Shown: positions 10,901-18,707, numbered from the stretch's first letter. The stretch: DNA of 64,000 bases from UBA6168 sp964573725 (GCA_964573725.1 CAZNLJ010000003.1:1-64000), one strand, 5' to 3'. A program made the numbers and translations. The notes: generated by a model from the sequence alone, not told the origin.

Positions 10901-12039
10901 TGGAGGAAGATCCGGAGCACCTGGTCGTCGAGGTCAGGGACGAAGGCCCGGGCATTCATCCGGAAGACCTACCCAAGGTCTTCGACCGCTTCTACCAATC
11001 AAAACGAGATGGCCTGGGCCCCCGTGGCGGCACCGGCATCGGCTTGTCGCTCTGCCGGGAACTGGCGCAATTGCTGGGCGCGAAGGTATGGGCGACCAGC
11101 GAATACGGGAAAGGGAGCGCTTTCTTCTTTCGTTTTCCCAAGAAACCGGTATCCCCGGACAACCACCTTCCCGACAGCATCGCCGAAAAGCCGGCGGAGT
11201 CGGCATCGGCCCTTGGGAATACAGCCTTGTCGCCCGGCGGTAAGACCGGTAACGCGGCCTCACCACCGGCCAATCGGGAGCGGATATTGATAGTGGAGGA
11301 CCATGCCGACCTCAGGGAATACATCCTCATGACCATGGAGGACCACTACCAGGTCTGTAGCGCGCGGAATGGCCTGGAGGCCTGGCAGCTCCTGGAGAAA
11401 GACCCGCCTCCGGACTTGGTCATATCCGATTTGATGATGCCGGAAATGGATGGGTTCGCCTTGCTGGAGAAAATGAAAGGTTCGGACAAGCTGCGGCACC
11501 TTCCCTTTGTCATGCTTACGGCGAGGGCGGATTTACAGGTCAGGCTAAAGGCCTTGCGCACAGGTGTGGACGATTATCTGACCAAGCCTTTTTCGGACGA
11601 AGAACTGCTGGTGCGCGTTGAAAAGCTGCTGGAGAACCAGCGGGAGCGCGCAGCTGCCCGACGCTTGTGGGAGGCGGACGAGCCCGGACCACAAGATGCC
11701 GAACTTCCGCAAATGTCTGCCGCCGATGCCGCCTGGCTGGAGGAATTGGAGACCATCATGAAAAGAAATATTTCCAACCCGAATTTCGTCATCGAGGAGG
11801 CTGCTGCGGAAATGCATTTGAGCGATCGGCATCTCACACGCCGATTGAAGCTACTTACCGGTCTGACTCCCAACAACTTCCTGCGCGAAATGCGGCTCCA
11901 GCAGGCGAAGCTGCTGCTGCTCGATGGCCGGTTCCAAACCCTGAAGGAGGTGAGCTTCTCGGTGGGGTTCCAGCAGCCGCAATATTTTGCCAGGATTTTC
12001 AAGGAGCGGTTCGGTGTGGGACCTTCGGAGTATCTTTAA
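7975..12039 (+). CDS. Hybrid two-component system regulator (propeller / HisKA / HATPase / REC / AraC)
   Basis: A 1354-residue one-protein two-component system typical of Bacteroidota. The start at 7975 exposes a signal peptide (MPPTQKSYLIPVVLCLLLQQ); an earlier ATG at 7912 adds 21 unlikely residues. Order: signal peptide; about 14-bladed periplasmic two-component propeller (repeats such as NLWLGNNFGLTRV and SIWLGSHGGGL, about 25-700); Y_Y_Y domain (about 705-780); one membrane helix (about 773-797); HisKA with phospho-acceptor His843 in VSHELRTPL; HATPase with NFLANALKF, DEGPGI and GGTGIGLSL; REC domain with Asp1152 in SDLMMPEMDG and Lys in TKPFS; C-terminal AraC helix-turn-helix (about 1262-1354). 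All catalytic motifs look intact. The periplasmic part senses an extracellular ligand, often a glycan, though none can be read here. Probable targets are the divergent S74/LamG genes. Confidence 0.95.
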   Translation: MPPTQKSYLIPVVLCLLLQQGKSQLFVVDIQHYGTEEGLPHREVLSLHQDRQGFIWAGTAGGLSRFDGYGFRNFNGRTDSISTEEIWGIQEGKDGFFWLLPFPPYKDIELWHPGTRRRSSLKEKYAPLESIPQAEPHDWYFFPDGAVLTAGTSFENGWTEFREDKGFLPIRQDIFRQFQLIRHGSSVWAVADSSRLVQLDRAGRLLRQHAQGNGMWSARLNTTRQTNSRFLVRDQAGTWMRNDKGEIRRLPGDYTAPTLLPGADVPAIGEDLILDNNHIHRLDGSLVADLEPGWKSIGNLFFRCALFDDQGNLWLGNNFGLTRVVIRKNKFERYFWQHPEKIKSGLAVRGMLPLEDKLLVCLESKGLFRLDTNTGHPDKIQLNALGNNHYALHRLTDGRLAVGHQNHLSILDAQMTPLKIFEVPATVLAIYQNMPDMLWLGTVQGLYFLDLRTRELRLPRPDEAFGALASTQVYSIRELQNGKAGIATAQGFFVLKSDGTPLARYSRDGQGPFRLPHHDILHFHEEENGSIWLGSHGGGLMFLPPGLANPGMTQEQDDGTTSAGLLQFTTAEGLSNNVIYAVYPDRLGNLWLSSDNGIMCFDKKTGAVRTFLENDGISYREFNKISHCQDAAGKLYFGGLNGITAFHPAQLTESGDSTEFPLVVSSFRKLSANSGLMKDLSGDLFEEKRIVLEPGDRLVELELALLNYSQAKDSRYAWKIGGMGQDWNLTKSRTLNFGRLPYGEHQLHIRAADAQGRWSVKEIILPIVVLRPIYLQPWFLTLCALLLAATVLLYIGHRTRQLMQQRTALQEEVARRTHTIAQQAEELRSLDNLKSRFFANVSHELRTPLSLLAGPADSLLRQPHWPEKERRMLGFMRRNITHLLNLVNEILDLAKLESGHIAPEEKPVRLLSFLKPLVAQFSAAEEGISVRLHFDYRADKDLQLWLDTGKTEKIIHNFLANALKFTPAGKCVRLVVEEDPEHLVVEVRDEGPGIHPEDLPKVFDRFYQSKRDGLGPRGGTGIGLSLCRELAQLLGAKVWATSEYGKGSAFFFRFPKKPVSPDNHLPDSIAEKPAESASALGNTALSPGGKTGNAASPPANRERILIVEDHADLREYILMTMEDHYQVCSARNGLEAWQLLEKDPPPDLVISDLMMPEMDGFALLEKMKGSDKLRHLPFVMLTARADLQVRLKALRTGVDDYLTKPFSDEELLVRVEKLLENQRERAAARRLWEADEPGPQDAELPQMSAADAAWLEELETIMKRNISNPNFVIEEAAAEMHLSDRHLTRRLKLLTGLTPNNFLREMRLQQAKLLLLDGRFQTLKEVSFSVGFQQPQYFARIFKERFGVGPSEYL

Positions 12040-12436
12040 GGAAACGCTCATTATTCCGGCTGCCAAATCCGGTGACCGGGTGGGGAGGCCAGGACGCTTT
12101 GTCAACTGCCCTTTCCGGAACAACCTCCTTCTCCTTGACGAACCGCCGGGACCCGTTTTGCCTTTACCTCGCTGACGGCTTGCAGCGCCACCAAATACCG
12201 GCGCTCGGCCTTACCCCTCATCTTCCGTACCTCGATCCTACAAGACCAGTAATTATTACACCCTGATTTTCCACCGTTCCCATTAGTGTTTAAACTTGCT
12301 CATGTGCTGCGGCCCCGCCACCCTGAAACACCTGCCCGCCTGTCCCAAGGCGGTCAGGATGGCTCCGAAAAACGAAACGACCGGCAAGGCATGATTCCTT
12401 GCGGCCGTTTCCGGGCTAATAAACCGTTTCAAAATT
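12040..12436. other. Intergenic region between convergent genes
   Basis: 397 bp between the end of the hybrid regulator and the end of the first stress-protein gene. Apart from the terminator at 12368-12410 I see no gene or repeat in it. Short open frames here have no recognisable content. Confidence 0.6.
12368..12410 (-). terminator. Intrinsic terminator of the universal stress protein gene
   Basis: Arms 12375-12389 and 12397-12410 pair nearly perfectly (one mismatch, one bulge) around a 7-base loop. Read on the minus strand the hairpin is followed by a T-rich stretch ending at about 12368. It lies about 27 bp beyond the stop codon at 12437. Confidence 0.65.
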
Positions 12437-13249
12437 TCATTGGTGGAAAACCAGCAACGGAATCCTGGTATGGAAAGTCATTTTCTTCGTGAAACTGTTG
12501 TGGAAAAGCCGTTCCCATAACCTGCGGTGAGGGATGTACAAGCACAGCGTATCTATGTCCTTGCTCCGGATGAAAGTATCCAAACCCTGCAGGACATCCA
12601 CGTCGTTGATCAGGATGAAATCGGCTCCCCGGAAAGGATATTCCTCCAGCCGGATGACGGATTTGGCAGGGCCGATGCTGGGTTTGGTCTCCACATGGAC
12701 GAAATGGACATCCGCCTGCAATTTGGCGGCAATGGACTGCAACTGCCGGACGGCCGGCTCGTCGCCCGGCTCGAAATCGGTGGCGAACGCAAAACGACGC
12801 AGTTGCGCAGGTTCGAATTCCTCCGGAACAGCCAGGACCGGACAAGGCGCCGACATCATCGTGTGCGTGGTGATGCTGCCGATTGCCTTTTCGAGGGCAC
12901 GGTGATTCTCCCCCCTTGTCCCCATGACAACCAGGTCATAACCCTCCTTCTTGACCAGGTCATGAATTTCCTCCGGGATAAACAGGCCGTAGACCGCTTT
13001 CAACGAACCGAGGACATCCGCTTCCACCCCGGAAGCCATTTCCTCCAGCTTTTGGTAGACGAGCCTTTCTTTTTCACCCAACATGTCCTCCAGGTAATCC
13101 GGCGGGACGTTGGAGGCATCCATGAAGGGCAGGTGATACACGTGTACGATATCCATCCGGGCGGATAAGTCCTCCGCCAGCCGGACGGCTGTTTGCAAGG
13201 CGTTCTTCGACGCCTTCGAGAAATCGGTCGGAAAAAGGATGCGGTTCAT
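12437..13249 (-). CDS. Universal stress protein, tandem UspA domains
   Basis: 270 residues; start at 13249 (MNRILFPTDFSKASKNAL), the usual UspA N-terminus, in preference to a 17-codon longer frame. The first UspA domain runs to about residue 140 and ends with the nucleotide-binding type signature VVMGTRGEN...SITTHTMMSAPCPVLAVP. The second, more divergent domain begins at RRFAFATDFEPGDEPAV and ends TRIPLLVFHQ, without the G-x2-G-x9-G-S/T loop. Such proteins bind ATP or AMP and help cells survive starvation or oxygen limitation. It is last in a probable two-gene unit with the small protein at 13360-13725, followed by a terminator. Confidence 0.9.
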   Translation of the reverse strand: MNRILFPTDFSKASKNALQTAVRLAEDLSARMDIVHVYHLPFMDASNVPPDYLEDMLGEKERLVYQKLEEMASGVEADVLGSLKAVYGLFIPEEIHDLVKKEGYDLVVMGTRGENHRALEKAIGSITTHTMMSAPCPVLAVPEEFEPAQLRRFAFATDFEPGDEPAVRQLQSIAAKLQADVHFVHVETKPSIGPAKSVIRLEEYPFRGADFILINDVDVLQGLDTFIRSKDIDTLCLYIPHRRLWERLFHNSFTKKMTFHTRIPLLVFHQ

Positions 13250-13359
13250 ATCGGTAGTCTTGATGGTGTTGCCCGGTATGGTGCCTGGGGGCACGTTCAT
13301 GCCGGAATGTGTTCATAATGCGACTCACCCGAAAATAAGGTAAGCGTTCCCGAGGCACT

Positions 13360-13725
13360 TCAGATGATTGTGACGCGATCCTGGGATTTAAGCCCCATCA
13401 GGTTGTGCAGCAGGAGACTCCGCCGGTCTTCATCCCCGACCGCTTCCCAACCATGGGTACCTTTGCGGAGTACTCGAACCTTCAAGTCGAATATTTCCTG
13501 GAATGTCCTGACCAGGGCGGAAGGGCTCAGCATGGGGTCCAGCGGGAGGGATCCGTTCACGTCCCGCCTACGGATTTGGCTAAGGCAGGTATCCGGACGA
13601 ACCCGCTTCCACCCGATTCCTTCTTCCTGGCGGACAGGCTGAAGAAACACCAGGCGGAGGAATGGGAACCGCTCCCCGAATTCATTCCGCACCGACCTTA
13701 CCGAACGATTTCCGCTGATTTTCAT
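13360..13725 (-). CDS. Small conserved hypothetical protein, stress-protein operon
   Basis: 121 residues from the ATG at 13725 (MKISGNRSVRSVRNEFGERFPFLRLVFL). The layout (short beta strand, helix, FPFL motif, then a segment resembling LSPSALVRTFQEIFDLKVRVLRKG) matches, from memory, small uncharacterised Bacteroidota proteins; no function is known to me. No signal peptide or membrane segment. It lies 110 bp upstream of the stress-protein gene on the same strand. A TAnnTTTG element at 13744-13751 and an FNR-like inverted repeat at 13774-13787 lie just upstream of its start, so it probably leads the transcript. Confidence 0.7.
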   Translation of the reverse strand: MKISGNRSVRSVRNEFGERFPFLRLVFLQPVRQEEGIGWKRVRPDTCLSQIRRRDVNGSLPLDPMLSPSALVRTFQEIFDLKVRVLRKGTHGWEAVGDEDRRSLLLHNLMGLKSQDRVTII

Positions 13726-13743
13726 GTGATACCATTTAGAATC

Positions 13744-13751
13744 CAAAAATA
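13744..13751 (-). promoter_or_regulatory. Bacteroidota-type -7 promoter element
   Basis: Minus-strand TATTTTTG fits TAnnTTTG and lies about 19 bp upstream of the ATG at 13725, predicting a very short leader. No clear -33 TTG is visible, which would fit activator dependence through the inverted repeat just upstream. Confidence 0.45.
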
Positions 13752-13773
13752 CACCGGCCATGGGCCGGTATCG

Positions 13774-13787
13774 ATGACTTAGGTCAT
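13774..13787. promoter_or_regulatory. FNR/CRP-like inverted repeat
   Basis: ATGAC-TTAG-GTCAT is a perfect 5-bp inverted repeat of the form TGAY-N4-RTCA, like FNR-family operators. Its centre is about 43 bp upstream of the transcription start predicted from the -7 element at 13744-13751, a standard activator position. Binding is inferred. Confidence 0.45.
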
Positions 13788-13884
13788 TCCGAGGTATGAT
13801 TCATGCATCCTGCGGCGTCCGGGGAGTCGGCAGGCAATACTTTCGGGCTTCGCGAAGCCAGGGATTAACACGATGGGCCATTGG

Positions 13885-13915
13885 AAAAAAGCCGCCGGCG
13901 ATGAAAGCCGGCGGC
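13885..13915 (-). terminator. Intrinsic terminator of the second universal stress protein gene
   Basis: Perfect 9-bp GC stem (13891-13899 with 13907-13915) and 7-base loop; on the minus strand it is followed by six Ts (13885-13890). It lies about 60 bp beyond the stop codon at 13976. Confidence 0.8.
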
Positions 13916-13975
13916 CGGAAAGGAAAACTAACCTATGTGACCAATGGTTCTGCCGTACATCAGGAACTGCGGGCT

Positions 13976-14920
13976 TCATTTCACGACCAATACCGGAATG
14001 CTGGTGGTCAAGCCCATGACCTTTTCCGTAACACTGCCCAGCAGCAGTAACCCGGCGCGGGAATGGCCCTTTGCGCCCATGACAATCAGGTCTATACCTT
14101 GCTGAAGGGCGTAATAGTAGAGGAAACCACCCACCCCGGGATGCTCCTGTTCCACCAATTCCGTGCGGACAATCCGCCGCTCCTCCTCGGTAAAGTGGGT
14201 ATGTAGGAAATCCCGGAAGGCCTTCCTTCTGTCGTCATGGATGATACGCTTGAATTCCTCCCGACTCTTTCGGACCAGGTAGGAAGGAAACGCCGGCAGT
14301 TCATAAACGTTGAGGGCGACGATAGCGGGCTTACCGTCCATCGCAAGGCGGATGCGCAAGGCTTCCCGGAGTGCCCGGACCGAATGCGGGGAGAAATCGA
14401 ACGGGACAAGGATACGCTCCAGTTTGGCGGCGGATTGTTCCGGAACCATCAAGGTGAGGGAGGGGATCTTGCGGATCAGGTTCCGGCCGAGGATATGGTG
14501 GCTATCTTTACCGGTGGCCTTACCGATGACAAACAAATCGTTACCGGTTTGTTCGGAGAATGCCAGCAGTTCGGCCAAGGGGTCGCCTTCCCGAACCGAC
14601 ACCGACACCCGGGTGTGCCGTCCGCCCGAGAATCGAGCCGAAACGTTGTCGGCGAATTGCCGCACGGCGGCACTTTCCTCCTCGTACTTGTCGAATTCGT
14701 ACAAGTCCGCGCCGTTCTTACGGTCGAACAGGTAGATGCCGGGTACGACATGCACCAATTCAAGCCGGTCGAGCATACCGTGGGCGGACCACAGCCCGAG
14801 GTAGTCGAACATGGGCTTGTCACTCTCCTCGAGGCTCACGCCGACGATGGCGGAATTGATGTGAAAGGGAGCAGTTTCGTCCCGGTACGGGATTTTTGCG
14901 GAGGCGGTCGTCGACTTCAT
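13976..14920 (-). CDS. Universal stress protein, tandem UspA domains
   Basis: 314 residues from the ATG at 14920 (MKSTTASAKIPYRDET); a TTG four codons upstream is a less likely start. The first domain (INSAIVGVSLEESDKP to LTLMVPEQ) has GKATGKDSHHILGRNLIRKIPS in place of the usual binding loop. The second (ERILVPFDFSPHSVRAL to IPVLVVK) carries VMGAKGHSRAGLLLLGSVTEKV, a full G-x2-G-x9-G-S nucleotide-binding signature. It resembles the next gene upstream (15061-15990) in length, layout and C-terminal loop, suggesting an old duplication. It has its own FNR-like site at 14984-14995 and a strong terminator. Confidence 0.9.
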   Translation of the reverse strand: MKSTTASAKIPYRDETAPFHINSAIVGVSLEESDKPMFDYLGLWSAHGMLDRLELVHVVPGIYLFDRKNGADLYEFDKYEEESAAVRQFADNVSARFSGGRHTRVSVSVREGDPLAELLAFSEQTGNDLFVIGKATGKDSHHILGRNLIRKIPSLTLMVPEQSAAKLERILVPFDFSPHSVRALREALRIRLAMDGKPAIVALNVYELPAFPSYLVRKSREEFKRIIHDDRRKAFRDFLHTHFTEEERRIVRTELVEQEHPGVGGFLYYYALQQGIDLIVMGAKGHSRAGLLLLGSVTEKVMGLTTSIPVLVVK

Positions 14921-14983
14921 TTTTTTCTTCAAAGAAAAGGAAGCCGAGGCGGACCGGGAATGACACGCGTCTTTCCCGGCCGT

Positions 14984-14995
14984 TGATAATTGTCA
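14984..14995. promoter_or_regulatory. FNR/CRP-like inverted repeat
   Basis: TGAT-AATT-GTCA follows the TGAY-N4-RTCA pattern. Its centre is about 70 bp upstream of the stress-protein ATG at 14920. A -7-like TTTCTTTG (minus strand, 14930-14937) lies between the two, putting the site roughly 65 bp upstream of the predicted transcription start. Functional role inferred. Confidence 0.45.
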
Positions 14996-15060
14996 CTGCA
15001 GACAAAAGGGTGGGGAAGAGAGAGGAGGGGAGCTACCCGGATCCGGCGCCCCCCCTTGTT

Positions 15061-15990
15061 CTATCGGATGATGAGGACCGGTACCTCCGTGGTGGCGGAA
15101 AGGATTTTCTCCGTCACACTTCCGAGGAGGAGGCGGGCGACCTTGGAGTGGCCTTTCGCCCCCATGACGATGATATCGTAAGCGTGCCGGTGCGCGAATA
15201 CGGAAAGCTGCTCCCCGACGCTGTAGTGGGTATGTTTCAAAAGCACCTTGCCGATGTGCTGTTTCCAACCGGCCGGCACGTTCGCATCGATGAATTGTTC
15301 CAGGGCGGCCACCCGGTCTTCCTCCAGCAGCTGGACAACCCGTTCCTGGTTGAAACGGAAGGTTCCGAAACTTCCCGGCACCTCATAGGAGTGGATGATA
15401 TCGATTTGCGGCGGTTCCTCCATTTGTCCGGCCAGGGTAAGGGCGGCATGAAAGGCGGCGATCCCGTTGGGGGAAAAATCCACCGGGACAAGAATCTTAC
15501 GAAGTGCGGGCCTTGCCTGGTACGGAACGACCAAGGCCAGCATGGAGGATTGCCGGACCAGGTTCTTCGCCAGGATACCATGATGGGAATCCGTTGATTT
15601 CTTCCCGATGACCAGCAGGTTTGCCGCCATGTCCGCGGCGGCACCGAGAAGCACCTCGAGGGGGTTGCCATGCAGGATGGAAACGGAGGTGGCATCGGCC
15701 GGAAAACGGGTCAAGTTCCTGGCGGCCAGCTCCTTGAGCCTGTCCTCCAGTTCCCGGTCTGCATCCGTCGTGACATCCGGCAACAGGTCCGGGATACCGA
15801 AATCGGGCGATTCCCGGCACACATGCGCCAGGCGAAGGGACTGGCATCGGACACTGGGAAGGAAATGGTCCAGATACCGGAGCAAGGGCTCCAGCGCTTC
15901 GTCAAAATCCACGCCGACGAGGCAGCGTTGGAAAGCCGCGGTGGTGGCAGGGGCTTTTCCTGCGGAGTCGTTCGCTGATTGGTGCATCAT
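15061..15990 (-). CDS. Universal stress protein, tandem UspA domains
   Basis: 309 residues. The first domain (QRCLVGVDFDEALEPLL to LALVVPYQ) lacks a complete binding loop (IGKKSTDSHHGILAKNLVRQSS). The second (RKILVPVDFSPNGIAAF to VPVLIIR) ends with VMGAKGHSKVARLLLGSVTEKIL, an intact nucleotide-binding signature. The start at 15990 (MMHQSANDS) could equally be the second Met at 15987. The gene is divergent from the cbb3 oxidase operon and shares its 343-bp control region. In other bacteria such stress proteins and high-affinity oxidases are induced together at low oxygen; here that link rests on the shared inverted repeats. Confidence 0.9.
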   Translation of the reverse strand: MMHQSANDSAGKAPATTAAFQRCLVGVDFDEALEPLLRYLDHFLPSVRCQSLRLAHVCRESPDFGIPDLLPDVTTDADRELEDRLKELAARNLTRFPADATSVSILHGNPLEVLLGAAADMAANLLVIGKKSTDSHHGILAKNLVRQSSMLALVVPYQARPALRKILVPVDFSPNGIAAFHAALTLAGQMEEPPQIDIIHSYEVPGSFGTFRFNQERVVQLLEEDRVAALEQFIDANVPAGWKQHIGKVLLKHTHYSVGEQLSVFAHRHAYDIIVMGAKGHSKVARLLLGSVTEKILSATTEVPVLIIR

Positions 15991-16045
15991 TCAAAAGCAA
16001 GGTTGGTGAGCGGTCGGTCCCCGCCGGACATTCCCGGCAGGTAGG

Positions 16046-16060
16046 TGCACAATCTGTGCA
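16046..16060. promoter_or_regulatory. Inverted repeat upstream of universal stress protein gene
   Basis: TGCAC-N5-GTGCA, a perfect 5-bp palindrome centred 63 bp upstream of the ATG at 15990. Its sequence differs from the TGAY-N4-RTCA sites but its position is similar. It may bind a CRP-family or other dimeric regulator; unassigned. Confidence 0.35.
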
Positions 16061-16121
16061 TTCCGGGTAAAGTTAATCGAAGTTTCCAGAGTTGGCAGCA
16101 GATTTCGACGAAGGACGGCAG

Positions 16122-16133
16122 TGATTTTCATCA
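16122..16133. promoter_or_regulatory. FNR-like inverted repeat (site 1)
   Basis: TGAT-TTTC-ATCA matches the core of the FNR consensus (TTGAT-N4-ATCAA). It lies between the divergent stress-protein and ccoS genes, about 130 bp from the former. Confidence 0.45.
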
Positions 16134-16237
16134 TCGGCTGCGGATGAAGGCCCTCGCTCGCCGCATCGGCCTGGCCGGCTTTTCAACCGACACATCCGGT
16201 AATTTTCCGCGGAAAAAATTCCCGTCCATTTCCCCGG

Positions 16238-16249
16238 TGATTTTTATCA
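16238..16249. promoter_or_regulatory. FNR-like inverted repeat (site 2), ccoS promoter side
   Basis: TGAT-TTTT-ATCA is a perfect FNR-type core palindrome. It ends 85 bp before the ccoS ATG and about 47 bp before a -7-like TACCTTG. cbb3 operons are classic FNR-family targets, so this is the likeliest of the set to be real. Confidence 0.55.
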
Positions 16250-16333
16250 GCAAGGGGAGTGGCATCGGTCATGAGCCGCGGTCGGACCGGCCCGCTACCT
16301 TGCGCCCTGTTTCACACAGCTCGTCAATCCAGC

Positions 16334-16543
16334 ATGGTCGTCATCTTTTTTCTCATCGTCATCAGTCTCACCATCGCCGCGGGGTTCCTGGGCGCTTTCG
16401 TCTGGGCGGTCCGGGCTGGGCAGTTCGAGGACGATTACACACCTTCCGTCCGGATACTTTTCGAGGACCAAGCACCGATGGAGGCAGGGAAGCCGGAAAA
16501 CAATCCGCATAAAACAGATAAATATCAAAAATCACAACCATGA
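16334..16543 (+). CDS. ccoS: cbb3-type oxidase assembly protein CcoS
   Basis: 69 residues from the ATG at 16334 (MVVIFFLIVISLTIAAGFLGAFVWAV), giving the single N-terminal membrane helix and the AVRAGQFEDDYTPSVRILFED motif diagnostic of CcoS. CcoS helps insert haem and copper into the catalytic subunit. The frame is open further upstream to 16259, but those residues are not family-like. The stop overlaps the ccoN start by ATGA, implying translational coupling. It is first in the cco operon. Confidence 0.9.
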   Translation: MVVIFFLIVISLTIAAGFLGAFVWAVRAGQFEDDYTPSVRILFEDQAPMEAGKPENNPHKTDKYQKSQP

Positions 16544-18681
16544 TCGCATTGGAAAAATTTTACTACGATAATGCCATCGTCAGGAAATTCGCATTCGCCA
16601 CCTTGTTATGGGGCTTGGTCGGCATGGTGGTGGGTCTGCTGCTGGCCCTGCAGTTATACATCCCGGCCCTGAACTTCGAAACGCCCTGGCTGACCTTCGG
16701 CCGTTTGCGGCCGCTCCATACGAACGCGGTCATATTCGCCTTTGTCGGGAACGGTATTTTCATGGGGGTCTACTATTCCTTGCAAAGGCTGTTGAAGGCG
16801 AGGATGTACAGCGACATGCTGAGCAAGATCCATTTTTGGGGTTGGCAGGCAATCATCGTCGCCGCCGCCCTGACCTTGCCGCTCGGGCTTACCACCAGCG
16901 GGGAATATGCGGAACTTATCTGGCCGATAGACATCGCGATCGCCCTGGTGTGGGTCGTCTTCGGCATCAACATGTTCGGGACCATACTCAAGCGTCGGGA
17001 GGAACACCTGTACGTCGCGATTTGGTTCTATATCGCCACCTGGGTGACGGTCGCCCTGCTCCACATCGTGCGCAGCCTCGCCCTTCCGACCAGCCTGACC
17101 CATTCCTACGGCTTGTTCGCCGGCGTCCAGGAGGCGTTGGTCCAGTGGTGGTATGGCCACAACGCCGTGGCATTCTTCCTCACCACGCCCTATCTGGGAC
17201 TGATGTATTACTTCCTCCCGAAAGCCGCCAACCGGCCGGTCTATTCCTACCGGCTGTCCATCATCCACTTCTGGGCCTTGATTTTCATATACATCTGGGC
17301 CGGGCCGCACCACTTGCTGTACACTTCCCTGCCGGACTGGGCCCAGTCGCTCGGGATGGTATTCTCGCTGATGCTCATCGCCCCCTCCTGGGGCGGCATG
17401 CTCAACGGCCTGCTTACCTTACGGGGTGCCTGGGACCGGGTTCGGGAGGACCCCATCCTCAAATTCATGGTGGTGGCGGTGACCGCCTACGGAATGTCCA
17501 CCTTCGAGGGACCGATGATGTCCATCAAGAGTTGGAATGCCGTGACGCACTATTCCGACTGGACGATCGGCCACGTGCATGTCGGTGCCCTCGGTTGGAA
17601 CGGCATGCTCACCTTCGGGGTCGCCTACTGGCTGCTCCCCAGGATTTTCCAAACGAAGCTGCACTCGATAAGGCTTGCGAACATCCATTTCTGGCTCGGC
17701 ACCCTGGGCATCATCTTCTACGCCATCCCCATGTATTGGTCCGCCATCGTCCAGAACATCATGTGGCGGTCGTTCACCCCGGACGGATTCCTGGTCCATC
17801 CCAATTTCCTGGAGACAGTGACGCAAATCCTGCCGATGTACGCCATCCGCTCCTTCGGTGGCCTGCTCTATCTAAGCGGGGTCGTGGTGGGGCTGGTGAA
17901 TGTATGGAAAACCGTCGGCCAGGGCCGGCTGCTGGCAAATGAGGAAGCTTCCGCCGCACCCCGGGTGGCCCATGTAACCGCCGCTCCCATCTACTGGCAC
18001 CGTTGGATCGAACGCCGGCCGATGCAGATGCTGGGGGCCAGTTTCGTCCTGGTTGCCATCGGCGGCCTGATCGAGTATGCCCCCTTGGCTTTGATCGACA
18101 GCAACATTCCCGTCATCGAATCTGTCCGGCCCTACACCGCCCTGGAATTGCAGGGCCGCGACATCTACGTGCGGGAAGGGTGCCTGGGTTGCCATTCCCA
18201 AATGATCAGACCCATGCGCTTCGAAACGGAACGATATGGGGAATACTCGAAATCCGGCGAATTCATCTACGACCGGCCCTTCCTTTGGGGATCCAAACGA
18301 ACCGGCCCCGACCTTGCCCGCGAAGGGGTCGGGAAGCTCCGGAAATCGGACAGCTGGCACCTGAACCACCTCTACAATCCACGCAACGTCTATGAGCAAT
18401 CCATCATGCCGGCCTATCCCTGGCTGATAACGGACGACCTGGATACCAGCACCACCGTGCAGAAAATCCAGGCGCTGATGACCCTCGGCACGCCCTACGA
18501 GGAAGATTACCGGGACCGGGCCAACGAGGACCTGGCGGCGCAAGCCTCCGCCATAGCGGACGGCTTGAGGGCGGACGGTATCACCCAAGCGGATTTGGAG
18601 CGCAAGGAGATCGTCGCCGTCATCGCCTATCTGCAACGATTGGGCAAGGACATCACCGTCCGGCAAACCGCCAGCCAATAA
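16540..18681 (+). CDS. ccoNO: cbb3-type cytochrome c oxidase, fused subunits I and II (CcoN-CcoO)
   Basis: 713 residues. Residues 1 to about 480 are CcoN: a dozen membrane helices, haem and copper ligands in segments such as RPLHTNAV, WWYGHNAVAFF, GPHHLLYTSLPDW and HVHVGALGWNG. Residues about 500-713 are CcoO: one membrane anchor (MLGASFVLVAIGGLIEY) then a c-type haem site Cys548-Leu-Gly-Cys551-His552 and the axial Met region (SIMPAYPWL). CcoN reduces oxygen at a haem b3-CuB centre and pumps protons; CcoO passes electrons in. They are separate genes in proteobacteria, whereas fusion is common in Bacteroidota. Start overlaps the ccoS stop by 4 bp. Confidence 0.96.
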   Translation: MIALEKFYYDNAIVRKFAFATLLWGLVGMVVGLLLALQLYIPALNFETPWLTFGRLRPLHTNAVIFAFVGNGIFMGVYYSLQRLLKARMYSDMLSKIHFWGWQAIIVAAALTLPLGLTTSGEYAELIWPIDIAIALVWVVFGINMFGTILKRREEHLYVAIWFYIATWVTVALLHIVRSLALPTSLTHSYGLFAGVQEALVQWWYGHNAVAFFLTTPYLGLMYYFLPKAANRPVYSYRLSIIHFWALIFIYIWAGPHHLLYTSLPDWAQSLGMVFSLMLIAPSWGGMLNGLLTLRGAWDRVREDPILKFMVVAVTAYGMSTFEGPMMSIKSWNAVTHYSDWTIGHVHVGALGWNGMLTFGVAYWLLPRIFQTKLHSIRLANIHFWLGTLGIIFYAIPMYWSAIVQNIMWRSFTPDGFLVHPNFLETVTQILPMYAIRSFGGLLYLSGVVVGLVNVWKTVGQGRLLANEEASAAPRVAHVTAAPIYWHRWIERRPMQMLGASFVLVAIGGLIEYAPLALIDSNIPVIESVRPYTALELQGRDIYVREGCLGCHSQMIRPMRFETERYGEYSKSGEFIYDRPFLWGSKRTGPDLAREGVGKLRKSDSWHLNHLYNPRNVYEQSIMPAYPWLITDDLDTSTTVQKIQALMTLGTPYEEDYRDRANEDLAAQASAIADGLRADGITQADLERKEIVAVIAYLQRLGKDITVRQTASQ

Positions 18682-18707
18682 CTTCCTGTCAATCAAACCA
18701 ACCGGCC

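Larger units (their letters stand above)
15991..16333. other. Divergent control region of stress protein and cbb3 oxidase operon
   Basis: 343 bp without a gene. It contains three inverted repeats (16046-16060, 16122-16133, 16238-16249) listed separately, and TACCTTG at 16296-16302, a near match to the -7 element for ccoS. The spacing of the 16238-16249 repeat to that element (centre about 65 bp before the predicted start) suits an FNR-type activator. Confidence 0.55.
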
